Assembly (NCBI RefSeq): GCF_003205295.1
Contig: NZ_QJRP01000004.1
Coordinates: 248,001-312,000 of the forward strand
Length of the DNA: 64,000 bases
From: Pseudomonas mosselii
GTDB taxonomy: Bacteria > Pseudomonadota > Gammaproteobacteria > Pseudomonadales > Pseudomonadaceae
Reading direction: 5' to 3'
The translations under genes were made by a program, and so were the position numbers. This document shows, in pieces, positions 26,746 through 35,245 of this stretch. The notes beneath the pieces are model-generated. The model did no database searches. It had not been told where the DNA came from and worked only from the letters and a program-made list of their open reading frames with translations. Within the stretch, counting starts at the first letter, position 1. Each line of letters begins with the position of its first letter.

Positions 26746-28829
26746 AGGGGCGCTCCGTCGAGCCCGGGGGGCAGTTGCGTTTGCTCGGCAGGCTCGAGCA
26801 TCACTTCCACGCCCGGCAGCAGCGCCAGGCGCAGGCCGCTCAGGGCATGCAGCAGGTGGGTGCGGGCGTCGCCGCGTTCGTACAGCTCGTCCAGGTTCAG
26901 CGCCAGGCGCGCACGCTCCATGTTGCGCAGCAGCGCCGCCGGAGCAGGCAGGCGCTCGCCGGCGCGCAGGCAGGCGGCGTAGTGACTGCCGACCTCCTCG
27001 ATCACCGTGCGCAGGCGCTCACGGGCCTCGGCACCGGCACGCGGCAGGTAGGCCAGCAGGTCGAGCAGGTTCAGGCCCACGCGCAGGTCGCGCAGGGCCA
27101 CGCCGCTGTCCTGGCCGGTCTGCGACAGGCGCGGCAGGTGCTGCATCAGCCGGTCGAGCATCTGCACGCCGACCTGGCGGTGCTCGGCCAGGGTGGCCGG
27201 CGCGGTCATTTCGACGATGTCGCGCCAGGTGAAGCGGGTCATGCGCTTGGCCGCCAGCTCCACGCCGAACGGGCGCACCACCAGGGTCCAGATGAAAGCG
27301 AACAGCAGGCCCACGGGGCCGGCCAGGTTGGCGTTGATGAAGGTGAAGAAGTCGGCGTCGTAGGCGCCCTGGATGCTGATGAAGGTCGAGGTGTTGACGA
27401 TGGTCAGCAGGGTGCCGAGGTAGAAACGTGGCTGCACGGTCAGGGTGCCGACGCAGATGAACGGCACGGCGAAGGCCAGCACCAGCATCGGGAAGTCGTG
27501 CAGGTTGGGCAGCACCAGGAACAGGTACAAGCTGGAGAAGATCACCGACATCAGGGTCCAGAAGAAGAACCGGTAGATCTGCGGCGCCGGGTCGTCCATG
27601 GCGGCGAAGAAGCTGCACGACACGGCGGCGAGGATCACCGCGCTGGCGCCGTCGTTCCAGCCCAGGCCGATCCACAGGCCGCAGGCGACGACGATGGCGG
27701 TGACGGTGGAGAACACCGAATAGAGCATCAGGCCACGGTCGAAGAACGGCGTCAGCCGACCCAGGCGCCAGTGACGGTAGACCGCGCGCCACGGCGTGGC
27801 GTCGTCCTTGCGCAGGGCGTGCTGCAGGGTGCAGCAGTCCTGCCAGAGGTCGGCCCATTCGGTCAGGCGATAGAGGGCATTGGACAATAACAGCTCGGCA
27901 CGCTGGTCGATGGCGGCGGCGCCGGGCTGCAGACGGTCGATCTGCTCGTGCAGGGCGGTCCAGCGCGCCACCGAGGCGCTCTCGGCAGTGCCCTTGAGCC
28001 ACTCACGGGCAGCGTCGAGTACCGGCTTCAACTGAGCGAACTGGGCCGGGGCGCGGCCCTCGAGGGCAATCAGGGCGTCGTCCAGGGCATCGATCACCGG
28101 CAACAGGTGGATCATGCGGCCACGCAGCTCACGGGCATTTTTCAGGGTGTGCGGGCCGGCGCCTTCGTGGCCGAGCTGGCCGATCATCAATTCCAGCGAA
28201 TTGAAGGTGGCGACCATCACGCCACGCATGCCGCCGACCTTGTCGGCGCTGGCCTCGCGGGCCAAATAGGTATCGCTGTAGCGGATCGCCTCGGCGAACC
28301 AGTTGCCGGTCGCGCCCACCACCACCGGCGCCAGCCGACGCGGCCAGAAGATCGCACCAACCACCGCCGCGCAGACGATACCCAGACAGATCTCCTGGGC
28401 GCGGGACGAGGCTACGTCGAACACCGCCAGCGGGTTGTCGACCACCGCCAGGGCGATCATCGGCAGGGTGTAGCCGGCGAGCATCAGCACGTAGTTGTTG
28501 GCCGTGCGCAGGTTCAGCGAAAGGAACAGCAGGGTGCCGGTCCACAGGGCGATGGCGATGCTCAACAGCAGCGGCGACTGCACCAGCGGCGGCACCAGGA
28601 GAATCGCCCCGCCGGCGCCCAGCAACGTACCCAGGGCCCGGTACAGTGCCTTGGAGGTGGTCGGGCCAAGGAATGGGCTGGAGACGATGTACACCGTGGC
28701 CATTGCCCAGTAGGGTCGCGGCAACTGCATGAGCAAGGCGATGTACAGGGCGATCATCGACGCGGCGAAGGTACGCACGCCGTAGAACCAGTCGCGGGCC
28801 GGGGGCACCGAGCTGAAGAAGCCGTTCAT
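26742..28829 (-). CDS. FUSC-family inner-membrane transporter (AaeB-like)
   Basis: This 695-residue protein has two blocks of about five membrane helices (roughly residues 18-165 and 365-500). Each is followed by a large soluble domain, the layout of fusaric-acid-resistance/AaeB transporters. The start MNGFFSSVPPARDWFYGVRT and the PFLGPTTSKALYRALGTLLG region are typical. Export of aromatic or weak organic acids is the usual role, but the substrate cannot be read from sequence. It follows marR with an ATGA overlap. Confidence 0.88.
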   Translation of the reverse strand: MNGFFSSVPPARDWFYGVRTFAASMIALYIALLMQLPRPYWAMATVYIVSSPFLGPTTSKALYRALGTLLGAGGAILLVPPLVQSPLLLSIAIALWTGTLLFLSLNLRTANNYVLMLAGYTLPMIALAVVDNPLAVFDVASSRAQEICLGIVCAAVVGAIFWPRRLAPVVVGATGNWFAEAIRYSDTYLAREASADKVGGMRGVMVATFNSLELMIGQLGHEGAGPHTLKNARELRGRMIHLLPVIDALDDALIALEGRAPAQFAQLKPVLDAAREWLKGTAESASVARWTALHEQIDRLQPGAAAIDQRAELLLSNALYRLTEWADLWQDCCTLQHALRKDDATPWRAVYRHWRLGRLTPFFDRGLMLYSVFSTVTAIVVACGLWIGLGWNDGASAVILAAVSCSFFAAMDDPAPQIYRFFFWTLMSVIFSSLYLFLVLPNLHDFPMLVLAFAVPFICVGTLTVQPRFYLGTLLTIVNTSTFISIQGAYDADFFTFINANLAGPVGLLFAFIWTLVVRPFGVELAAKRMTRFTWRDIVEMTAPATLAEHRQVGVQMLDRLMQHLPRLSQTGQDSGVALRDLRVGLNLLDLLAYLPRAGAEARERLRTVIEEVGSHYAACLRAGERLPAPAALLRNMERARLALNLDELYERGDARTHLLHALSGLRLALLPGVEVMLEPAEQTQLPPGLDGAPL

Positions 28830-29284
28830 GGCATCACGCCCGCGGCTTCGAACGCCTGGATCACCCGCAAGGTGGCGTCCAGGTCGGCCTGGTCGATACC
28901 GCCGAGCACCTCACGGCGCAGGCGCACCAGCTCGCCCTCGATGGACTCGGCCAGGACGCGGCCCTCGGCGGTCAGGCTCAGGGCCTTGGCGCGGCGGTCC
29001 AGAGGATCCTCGCTGCGGCAGACCAGGCCGGCCTTGCACAGCTGGTCGAGCAGGCGCACCAGCGACGGGCTTTCCAGCCCGGCCGCCTGCGCCACCGCCA
29101 CCTGGTGCACGCCGTCGCCCAGGCGCACGATCATCAGCAGCGGGACGGCGCAGGCTTCGGAAATGCCGTAGCCGGTCAGGGCACCCTGGCACAGGCGACG
29201 CCAGTGACGGGCGGCCACGACCATTCCGCTGCTGATTTTCAGGTGCAGTGCGTCAAGGGACATGTGGGAACCGAGGATATTCAT
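28826..29284 (-). CDS. MarR-family transcriptional regulator
   Basis: This 152-residue winged-helix regulator has the DNA-recognition region VAQAAGLESPSLVRLLDQLC (about residues 64-83) and the wing LVCRSEDPLDRRAKALSLT. MarR proteins usually repress adjacent efflux genes until a phenolic ligand binds. It is the first gene of the efflux operon and overlaps the FUSC gene by four bases, so it would autoregulate. The ATG at 29284 has no good ribosome site and lies inside a palindrome; a second in-frame ATG at 29263 is possible. Confidence 0.88.
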   Translation of the reverse strand: MNILGSHMSLDALHLKISSGMVVAARHWRRLCQGALTGYGISEACAVPLLMIVRLGDGVHQVAVAQAAGLESPSLVRLLDQLCKAGLVCRSEDPLDRRAKALSLTAEGRVLAESIEGELVRLRREVLGGIDQADLDATLRVIQAFEAAGVMP

Positions 29285-29298
29285 AGTTTGCTAACTAT
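29283..29298. promoter_or_regulatory. Candidate MarR operator
   Basis: ATAGTT-TGCT-AACTAT is a perfect 6-bp inverted repeat that overlaps the annotated marR start codon. Its position and size suit autorepression of the whole efflux operon. Confidence 0.5.
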
Positions 29299-29395
29299 CA
29301 ATATACGCCCTGCCCTACCCCTGTCGTCAACCGGGGGTGACGGAGGGAGTAGATGAAAGGTTGTTCATCTATCCGCTATCCGGCCGGATAACGCG

Positions 29396-29524
29396 ATCCC
29401 TGTAGGAGCGGCCTTGTGTCGCGAAAGGGGCGCAAAGCGGCCCCAGCGATCTTCGCATCAACGCTGAAATCCTGGGGCTGCTACGCAGCCCTTTCGCGAC
29501 ACAAGGCCGCTCCTACAGGGATCG
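29396..29524. repeat. REP element pair (GGCCTTGTGTCGCG type)
   Basis: An inverted pair with arms GTAGGAGCGGCCTTGTGTCG and its complement, each with a GC-rich secondary hairpin, lies between the marR promoter region and the Sel1-repeat gene stop. Confidence 0.9.
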
Positions 29525-29538
29525 CGCTGAACATTGCC

Positions 29539-30351
29539 TCACGGCTGGATCTGATCTTCCAGCTTCATGGTCAGCGCCAGGGTGCTGCCCATCTGGATCG
29601 CCTGGTCACGCCAGCCCAGGTAGCGCGCCGCGTCGCGGCTGCTGAAATGCACCGCCAGCTCCTCGGCCGCCTGCATCACCCCGGTCGCCGCCGCCAGCTC
29701 CAGCCAATACAGCCCGGCCTTGGTGTCCGCCTCGACATACAGCCCATGCAACAACCGGTAGCCCACCTCGAAGCGGCAGCGCGTCTCTCCGCGCTGAGCA
29801 CCGCGCAGGAACCACTGGTAGGCCTCGAGCGGATCGACCTGCCACACCTGGTCGCCCTCGCACACCTCTTCCTCGTACAGGTCGCCCAGCGCGGCGGCGG
29901 CATGCACCATGCCCCGTTCGAAGGCATGACGGTAGTATTCGGCCGCGTTGGCGTAGGAGACATCGACACCCTTGCCGAAGTAATGCTGCTGCCCAAGGTT
30001 GAACCAGGCCGCGGCATTGCCCTGCAGCGCGGCCATGCGCAGCAGGTGCCCGGCCAGCACGGTATCACCGCGCCAGTACTTGCCATTGAGCCAGATCCAG
30101 CCCAGGTCATTGAGCGCCGCGACATTGCCCAGCAATGCCTGGCGGCACAGGTCGTGGTAGACCGCCTGCAGGTCGACCGACTCGTCCAGCCGATCGGCCA
30201 GGCCGAAGCGCTCGCCGCTCAGGGCCTGCTGGCTGGGCATGCCGACCCCGGCGAACAGCCTGTGGCGCTGCCCGGGGCGTGCCGGGGCCGGGACGATCCG
30301 CTCGGGGAGAAGCCGGGCGAGCAGCGAATGGATATTGCTGGCGGCAGACAT
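29539..30351 (-). CDS. Sel1/TPR-like repeat protein
   Basis: The 270-residue protein has Sel1-like repeats from about residue 95: LLGNVAALNDLGWIWLNGKY, LQGNAAAWFNLGQQHYFGKG, ERGMVHAAAALGDLYEE and a QWFLRGAQRGETRCRFEVGY unit. There is no signal peptide, so it is probably cytoplasmic and mediates protein contacts. The start at 30351 is chosen because GAGGA lies 7 bases upstream; ATGs at 30357 and 30363 are alternatives, and the longer open frame to 30522 is unlikely. The partner and role are unknown. Confidence 0.75.
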   Translation of the reverse strand: MSAASNIHSLLARLLPERIVPAPARPGQRHRLFAGVGMPSQQALSGERFGLADRLDESVDLQAVYHDLCRQALLGNVAALNDLGWIWLNGKYWRGDTVLAGHLLRMAALQGNAAAWFNLGQQHYFGKGVDVSYANAAEYYRHAFERGMVHAAAALGDLYEEEVCEGDQVWQVDPLEAYQWFLRGAQRGETRCRFEVGYRLLHGLYVEADTKAGLYWLELAAATGVMQAAEELAVHFSSRDAARYLGWRDQAIQMGSTLALTMKLEDQIQP

Positions 30352-30557
30352 GTTCATCCTCATTGAACGACCCACAGCTCCAACCTCCACTGTGGTGAGG
30401 CGTGATTCTGCGCGATGCCACGACAAAACCTGTCGCGAACGAATTGATCCCAGGCAACCAAATGCATCTTCCTTGATCTGAGCACGCTGTGGCCAATTGC
30501 CATGCCCTACCCGTGCCGCCATCCTATGCCGGCAAGCCTAGACAAGGACGTTTCCTT

Positions 30558-31115
30558 TTGCCGTTCGCCACCACCCGCGCCACCCTCAGCCGCCAATGGG
30601 CCCTGCTCCGCCAGTTGCCCAGCCGCTCCCCCGGGATCACCAGTGCCGAACTGGTGTGGCGCCTGCGTGACGTGGGTTTCACCGTCAGCAAGCGCACGGT
30701 CGAGCGCGATCTCAACGAGCTGTCGCTGATCTTCCCGCTGGAGCGCAACGACAAGAGCATCCCGTTCGGCTGGCACTGGTCGGCCAATGCCGGTGGCGAA
30801 TTGCGCGGAAACTTCGACCTGCAGGGCTACCTGCGCGGCGACATGCTGCAGCCCGGGCAAGGTGAAGGGGTCGAACTGCAGGCGTGGATCAGCGATTTGC
30901 TCGCTCGCCGACTGCGTGAGGCGCCGTTGACCGCCGACATGCAACTGACCGCCCTGGAGCAGGGGCACCGGCTGCGGGCGACGGTGGCGGATGGCTGGCC
31001 CCTGCGGTTGTGGTTGCTGAGCCAGGGGCAAGGGCTGGTGGTGGAAGCGCCGCAGGCGTTGCGCGAGGAGATAGCGCGGACATTGGCCAGTGCGGCGGCG
31101 CAATATCGGGATTGA
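30558..31115 (+). CDS. HTH-WCX transcriptional regulator lacking the WYL core
   Basis: The product (185 residues from TTG at 30558; 208 from GTG at 30489) has an N-terminal winged helix (SAELVWRLRDVGFTVSKRTV, then ERDLNELSLIFPLERND) as in WYL-family regulators. It then passes almost directly to the WCX C-terminal region (FDLQGYLRGDML, LREAPLTADMQLT, VADGWPLRLWLLSQGQGLVV). The WYL ligand domain itself, usually about 100 residues between these parts, appears to be missing, and the protein is much shorter than the usual 300-340 residues. The start is uncertain: TTG at 30558 has AAGGA about 9 bases upstream, whereas the GTG lacks a site. It is divergent from the Sel1 gene. The target is unknown. 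Confidence 0.7.
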   Translation: MPFATTRATLSRQWALLRQLPSRSPGITSAELVWRLRDVGFTVSKRTVERDLNELSLIFPLERNDKSIPFGWHWSANAGGELRGNFDLQGYLRGDMLQPGQGEGVELQAWISDLLARRLREAPLTADMQLTALEQGHRLRATVADGWPLRLWLLSQGQGLVVEAPQALREEIARTLASAAAQYRD

Positions 31116-31131
31116 GTTTTGCGTGATGTTC

Positions 31132-31199
31132 TTCGCGGGTAAACCCGCTCCCACAGGGTCCATGCATAACCTGTGGGAGCGGGTTTACCCGCGAAGAAG
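31132..31199. repeat. REP element pair (GGGTAAACCCG type)
   Basis: A compact near-perfect inverted pair of CTTCGCGGGTAAACCCGCTC plus CCACAGG arms has a short spacer containing ATGCAT. It lies between convergent stops and could form a cruciform. Confidence 0.92.
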
Positions 31200-31219
31200 G
31201 CAACACCGGCAGCACGAAT

Positions 31220-32083
31220 CTAGCGCTGCATGCCCCAGCGCCGCACGGTCAGCCGCTCCAGGGTGTTGAACACCAGCCCCTCCACCAGCAGGCCAATCAG
31301 GATCACCACCGCCAACCCGGCAAACACCTTGTCGGTGTACAGCTCGTTGCGGTTCTGGAAGATGTACCAGCCCAGTCCGCCCTTGCCGCTGCTGGCACCG
31401 AACACCAGCTCGGCGGCGATCAGCGTGCGCCAGGCGAAGGCCCAGCCGATCTTCAGCCCCGACAGGATCGACGGCAGGGCCGCCGGCACCAGGATGTGCA
31501 GCACCAGGCGCAGGCCGCGCAGCCCATAGTTGCGCCCGGCCATGCGCAGGGTCTCGGACACGCCGAGGAAACCCGCGTAGGTGTTCAGCGCCAGCGCCCA
31601 CAGCACCGAGTGCACCAGCACGAAGATCAGGCTGTTGTCGCCCAGGCCGAACCAGAGCAGTGCCAGCGGCAGCAGGGCGATGGCCGGCAGCGGGTTGAAC
31701 ATCGAGGTCAACGTGCCCAGCAGGTCGCGCCCCAGCTGCGTCGAGACGGCCAGGCTGGTCAGGCCGAAGGCCAGGACGATACCCAGCACATAGCCTTTGA
31801 GCAGCACCACCAGCGATACGCCGACCTTGGCCGGCAGCTCGCCGCTGAGCAACCCGTCCCACAACGCGCTGGCGGTCTGCAGGAAGCTCGGCAGCAGCAG
31901 ATCGTTGCCGGTGTAACGGGCCACTGCCTCCCAAACCACCGCGAGCAATACCAGGATCACGGCCTTGCGCAGCCAGCCCTGTTGCCACAAGCGTTGCACC
32001 GTCGGCAACTCGCGCTCCAGCGGCACACCCGGCAAGGGTTGCAGCTGCACTTCGTATTCCTGGCGTACAGGTGTCGTCGTCAT
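31220..32083 (-). CDS. Sulfonate/taurine-type ABC transporter permease
   Basis: This 287-residue membrane protein belongs to the BPD_transp_1 family of SsuC/TauC permeases. It has about six membrane helices and the EAA-type cytoplasmic loop (ETLRMAGRNYGLRGLRLVLH, then ILVPAALPSILSGLK). The start at 32083 is preceded by GGGAG; the open frame extending to 32191 overlaps the ATPase gene and is not needed. It is the last of four minus-strand genes (dioxygenase, binding protein, ATPase, permease), with gaps of 18, 6 and 13 bases. Confidence 0.87.
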   Translation of the reverse strand: MTTTPVRQEYEVQLQPLPGVPLERELPTVQRLWQQGWLRKAVILVLLAVVWEAVARYTGNDLLLPSFLQTASALWDGLLSGELPAKVGVSLVVLLKGYVLGIVLAFGLTSLAVSTQLGRDLLGTLTSMFNPLPAIALLPLALLWFGLGDNSLIFVLVHSVLWALALNTYAGFLGVSETLRMAGRNYGLRGLRLVLHILVPAALPSILSGLKIGWAFAWRTLIAAELVFGASSGKGGLGWYIFQNRNELYTDKVFAGLAVVILIGLLVEGLVFNTLERLTVRRWGMQR

Positions 32084-32096
32084 GCCCTGGCTCCCG

Positions 32097-32960
32097 TCAG
32101 TAGGCGATACGGATATCGTTGAAGCCCAGATCGTCCGCTGGTGCCGAGGCATCGGCCTCGTCGAACAGCAGCCGGTGGATACGTCGGGCACTGGCCTGGA
32201 AGTCGCTGGCGCCGAGGCTGCCGAGATCGTACTGGTGGCTGTGCACCTCGGCCCGCACCCGCCCGGGGTGCGGCGACAGCAGCAGGATACGATTGCCCAC
32301 CACCAGCGCCTCTTCGATGGAGTGGGTGACGAACAGCAGGGTAAAGCGCACCTCCTCCCACAGCAGCAACAGCTCTTCCTGCATCTTGCGCCGGGTCAGG
32401 GCATCGAGGGCGGCGAACGGCTCGTCCATCAGCAGGATCTTCGGTTGCGTGGCCAGTGCCCGGGCGATGGCCACGCGGGCCTTCATGCCACCGGACAGGG
32501 TATGCGGGTAGGCATCGGCGAAGGCGGCCAGGCCGACCTTCTCCAGGTAGTGCAGCGCCCGCTCCTCGGCCTCGGTGCGCTTGAGCTGGCCGGACACCAG
32601 CAGCGGGAACATCACGTTCTGCTTCACCGTCTTCCACGGCGGCAGTTGATCAAACTCCTGGAACACCACGATACGGTCCGGCCCTGGGCCGCGCACCGGC
32701 TGGCCCTGGAGCAGGATCTGCCCTTCCCGGGGTTCGATGAAGCCGGCCACGGCCTTGAGCAAGGTGGACTTGCCGCAACCGGACGGGCCGAGCAGGACGA
32801 AACGGTCGGCGCGGTCGACCTCGAAGCTGACCTGGTGGGTGGCCCGCACCACGCGCTGGGCGGTGCGGTATTCAAGGCTCAGGTTGTCCACCGCCAGCAG
32901 CGGTGGGGTGGCGACACGGCTCAGGTTGCTGGCCGTGTGGCCTGGCAATGGGGCGGTCAT
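32097..32960 (-). CDS. Sulfonate/taurine-type ABC transporter ATP-binding protein
   Basis: This 287-residue ATPase of the SsuB/TauB/NrtD group has Walker A GPSGCGKST, Q-loop IVVFQEFDQLPPWKTV, signature LSGGMKARVAIARAL and Walker B ILLMDEPFAALDALTRR. The C-terminal tail of about 50 residues is longer than in SsuB. It energises uptake through the downstream permease. Confidence 0.88.
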   Translation of the reverse strand: MTAPLPGHTASNLSRVATPPLLAVDNLSLEYRTAQRVVRATHQVSFEVDRADRFVLLGPSGCGKSTLLKAVAGFIEPREGQILLQGQPVRGPGPDRIVVFQEFDQLPPWKTVKQNVMFPLLVSGQLKRTEAEERALHYLEKVGLAAFADAYPHTLSGGMKARVAIARALATQPKILLMDEPFAALDALTRRKMQEELLLLWEEVRFTLLFVTHSIEEALVVGNRILLLSPHPGRVRAEVHSHQYDLGSLGASDFQASARRIHRLLFDEADASAPADDLGFNDIRIAY

Positions 32961-32966
32961 CGGCGC

Positions 32967-33986
32967 TCAGCTCCCCTGCAGCGGGCGTTCATCCTGGAAG
33001 AAGTAGTCCTTCCACGATTCGGGCTTGTTCTTGATCGCACCGACCCGGTAGAGAAATTCGGCCAGCTTGTAGGTGTTCTTCGGGGTGACGGTGAATTCGT
33101 ACTGCGGGTTGTCGATCAGCTTGATCAGCGCCTCGCGGTCGATCTTGGCCTTGGTCACTCGGATGTAGGTGTCGGCGGCGGCGGCCTTGTCCTTCTGGGC
33201 ATAGTCGGCGGCTTCAGCCAGGGCGTCGACGAAGGCCTTGTAGGTCTTGGGGTTGTCCTTGCGGAACTTCTCGGTGGCGAACAGCAGGGTCGGTGAGTTG
33301 GGGCCGAGCAGGTCGTAGCTGTTGAGCACCACGTGCACGTTCTTGTTGGCCAGCACCTGGTCCTGGAACGGCGGGTTGGAGAAGTGCCCGTTGAGCTCGG
33401 TGCCACCGGCCAGCAAGGCTGCGGTGGCATCGGGGTGCGGCACGGCCAGGGTGTACTTGTCGAGGCGGTTGTATTCCTTGTCGCCCCACTGCCGGGCGGC
33501 GGCATATTGCAGGAAGCGCGACTGTACCGACACACCCACCGCCGGGACGGCGATACGGTCCTTGTCGGAGATATCGGCGATGGTCTTCACGTTGGGGTTG
33601 CTGCTGACCAGGTAGTACGGGAAGTTGCCCAGCGAGGCCACGGCCTTGACGTTCTGCCGGCCGCGGGTTCTATCCCACACGGTGAGCAGCGGCCCGACGC
33701 CGGCACCGGCTATGTCCACCGAGCCGGACAGCAAGGCGTCGTTGATCGCCGCGCCACCGGACAGCTGGGCCCAGTCGACCTTGATGTCGAGGCCCTGCTC
33801 CTTGCCGTGCTTCTCGATCAGTTGCTGGTCACGGACCACGTTGAGCAGCAGGTAGACGATGCCGAACTGCTCGGCGATGCGGATCTGCCCTTCGGCGTGG
33901 GCCACGGTGGGCGCCGCCAGGCTGCCTAGACCCAAGCTGGCGCCCAGGCCGATACTTGCCGCCAGGCGGCTGATGGATTTGCGCAT
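32967..33986 (-). CDS. ABC transporter substrate-binding protein (sulfonate/nitrate/taurine type)
   Basis: This 339-residue periplasmic binding protein has a Sec signal peptide ending around AHAEG (residues 1-32). The NMT1/SsuA-like core shows IRIAEQFGIVYLLLNVVRDQ and a middle lobe with GAGVGPLLTVWDRTRG. Because the ligand pocket is not diagnostic by eye, the sulfonate assignment comes from the ABC subfamily and the linked TauD-type dioxygenase. Confidence 0.83.
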   Translation of the reverse strand: MRKSISRLAASIGLGASLGLGSLAAPTVAHAEGQIRIAEQFGIVYLLLNVVRDQQLIEKHGKEQGLDIKVDWAQLSGGAAINDALLSGSVDIAGAGVGPLLTVWDRTRGRQNVKAVASLGNFPYYLVSSNPNVKTIADISDKDRIAVPAVGVSVQSRFLQYAAARQWGDKEYNRLDKYTLAVPHPDATAALLAGGTELNGHFSNPPFQDQVLANKNVHVVLNSYDLLGPNSPTLLFATEKFRKDNPKTYKAFVDALAEAADYAQKDKAAAADTYIRVTKAKIDREALIKLIDNPQYEFTVTPKNTYKLAEFLYRVGAIKNKPESWKDYFFQDERPLQGS

Positions 33987-34004
33987 GGTATGTTTCCTCA
34001 GTCG

Positions 34005-34904
34005 TCAGAACGGGGCATCGCCCTGGATAGTGGTGCGATACAGCTTGCGGCGCAGGTGCGCGGGGCAACCGGTGGCCAGGTGGATCAGCGACCGGTTGTC
34101 CCAGAACACCAGGTCGTGGGGCTGCCATTGATGGCGGTAGATGTTCTGCTCGAGCACGCTCAGGGCGTACAGCTGTTGCAGCACGTCGCGGCTTTCGTCA
34201 TCCGGCAGGCCGACGATGCGGGTGGTGAAGCCCTCGCTGACGAACAGCGCCTTGCGGCCGTTTTCCGGGTGGGTACGCACCACCGGGTGGATGACCTCCT
34301 GGACCTGGGCCAGTTGCTCGGCGGTGAGCGTCGGGCGCCAGTTGCCTTCGAATTTGGTCTCGGCGTAACGGGCTGTGTAGGAGTGGGCGGCGCTGCGGCC
34401 CTCGACGACCCGGCGCAGGGCCTCGGGCACCGCGTCCCAGGCCTTGTGCATGTCGGCGAACAGGGTATCGCCACCCTCGCTGGGCAGTTCCTGGGCGTGC
34501 AGCATCGAACCCAGGCTCGGCAGTTCCTTGTAAGACAGGTCCGAGTGCCAGAACTTGCCGGCATCGCCCAGGCCGACGTTGCGGCCGTCCTCCACGATAT
34601 TGGACACGATCAGGATCTCGGGATGGCCGGCAAGCAGGAACTGCTTGAGCACATGGATCTGCAGCTCGCCGAAACGGCGGCTGAAGGCGATCTGCTGTTC
34701 GGGGGTGATGCGCTGGTCGCGAAACACCAGGACGTGATGGTCCAGGTGGGCGCGGTGGATTCGGGTGAAATCCTCGGCGTTGACCGCACGGGCCAGGTCG
34801 AGGCCGACGATCTCGGCGCCGACGGCGCCGGGGAACGGGCGGATGTCGAAGGTTTGCGGCAGGGCGCTGTCGATGGTCGACAAGGCGTTCGAGACGGCTG
34901 GCAT
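34005..34904 (-). CDS. TauD/TfdA-family 2-oxoglutarate-dependent dioxygenase
   Basis: This 299-residue Fe(II)/2-oxoglutarate enzyme has the facial triad HSD (His120, Asp122) with the distal His275 in NRSLIHLATG, and the 2-oxoglutarate-binding arginine in the LRRKLYRTT segment. Relatives include taurine dioxygenase TauD and alkylsulfatase AtsK, which free sulfite or sulfate under sulfur limitation. It is the first gene of the transporter operon, so the importer probably brings in its substrate. Which sulfonate or sulfate ester is used cannot be told from sequence. In P. putida KT2440, as I recall, a similar cluster also neighbours the lap genes. Confidence 0.87.
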   Translation of the reverse strand: MPAVSNALSTIDSALPQTFDIRPFPGAVGAEIVGLDLARAVNAEDFTRIHRAHLDHHVLVFRDQRITPEQQIAFSRRFGELQIHVLKQFLLAGHPEILIVSNIVEDGRNVGLGDAGKFWHSDLSYKELPSLGSMLHAQELPSEGGDTLFADMHKAWDAVPEALRRVVEGRSAAHSYTARYAETKFEGNWRPTLTAEQLAQVQEVIHPVVRTHPENGRKALFVSEGFTTRIVGLPDDESRDVLQQLYALSVLEQNIYRHQWQPHDLVFWDNRSLIHLATGCPAHLRRKLYRTTIQGDAPF

Positions 34905-35245
34905 TGTTCACTCCCACGCAGTGCGCGACTTCAGGGCGCGCAACGATCGGAAACGCACGGGGATTGCCCGTGTGGGTTCGAGTCGTGCGGCGCGCCGATT
35001 GGTCGGCGGGTACGCAGTGGGAGTGACTATAAAGTCATAAGAACAGGATTTTAAATACCGTTACGGCATATCCATATGAAGGGGTTGCTTCTCAGGCCAT
35101 ACGCTCACCTGTAGGAGCGGCCTTGCGTCGTGAAAGGGCCGCATAGCGGCCCCGGCAATCTCTGTCTCGACGCAGATCCTGGGGCTGCGTTGCAGCCCTT
35201 TCCGACCGGTCCGACGCCTCGGCAAGGCCGCTCCCACAAGAGCGA
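34905..35245. other. Upstream region of the dioxygenase operon
   Basis: This 341-base gap holds the promoter region of the dioxygenase operon (34905 to about 35090, AT-rich near 35025-35085) and a REP pair (35106-35242) next to the lapC stop. On the minus strand TATAGT at 35031-35026 is a possible -10 box. No clear activator site can be called by eye. Confidence 0.5.
35106..35242. repeat. REP element pair with a variant arm
   Basis: The left arm is GTAGGAGCGGCCTTGCGTCG. The right arm carries the variant CGGTCCGACGCCTCGGCAAG also seen at 24101-24242. It lies just beyond the lapC stop. Confidence 0.85.
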
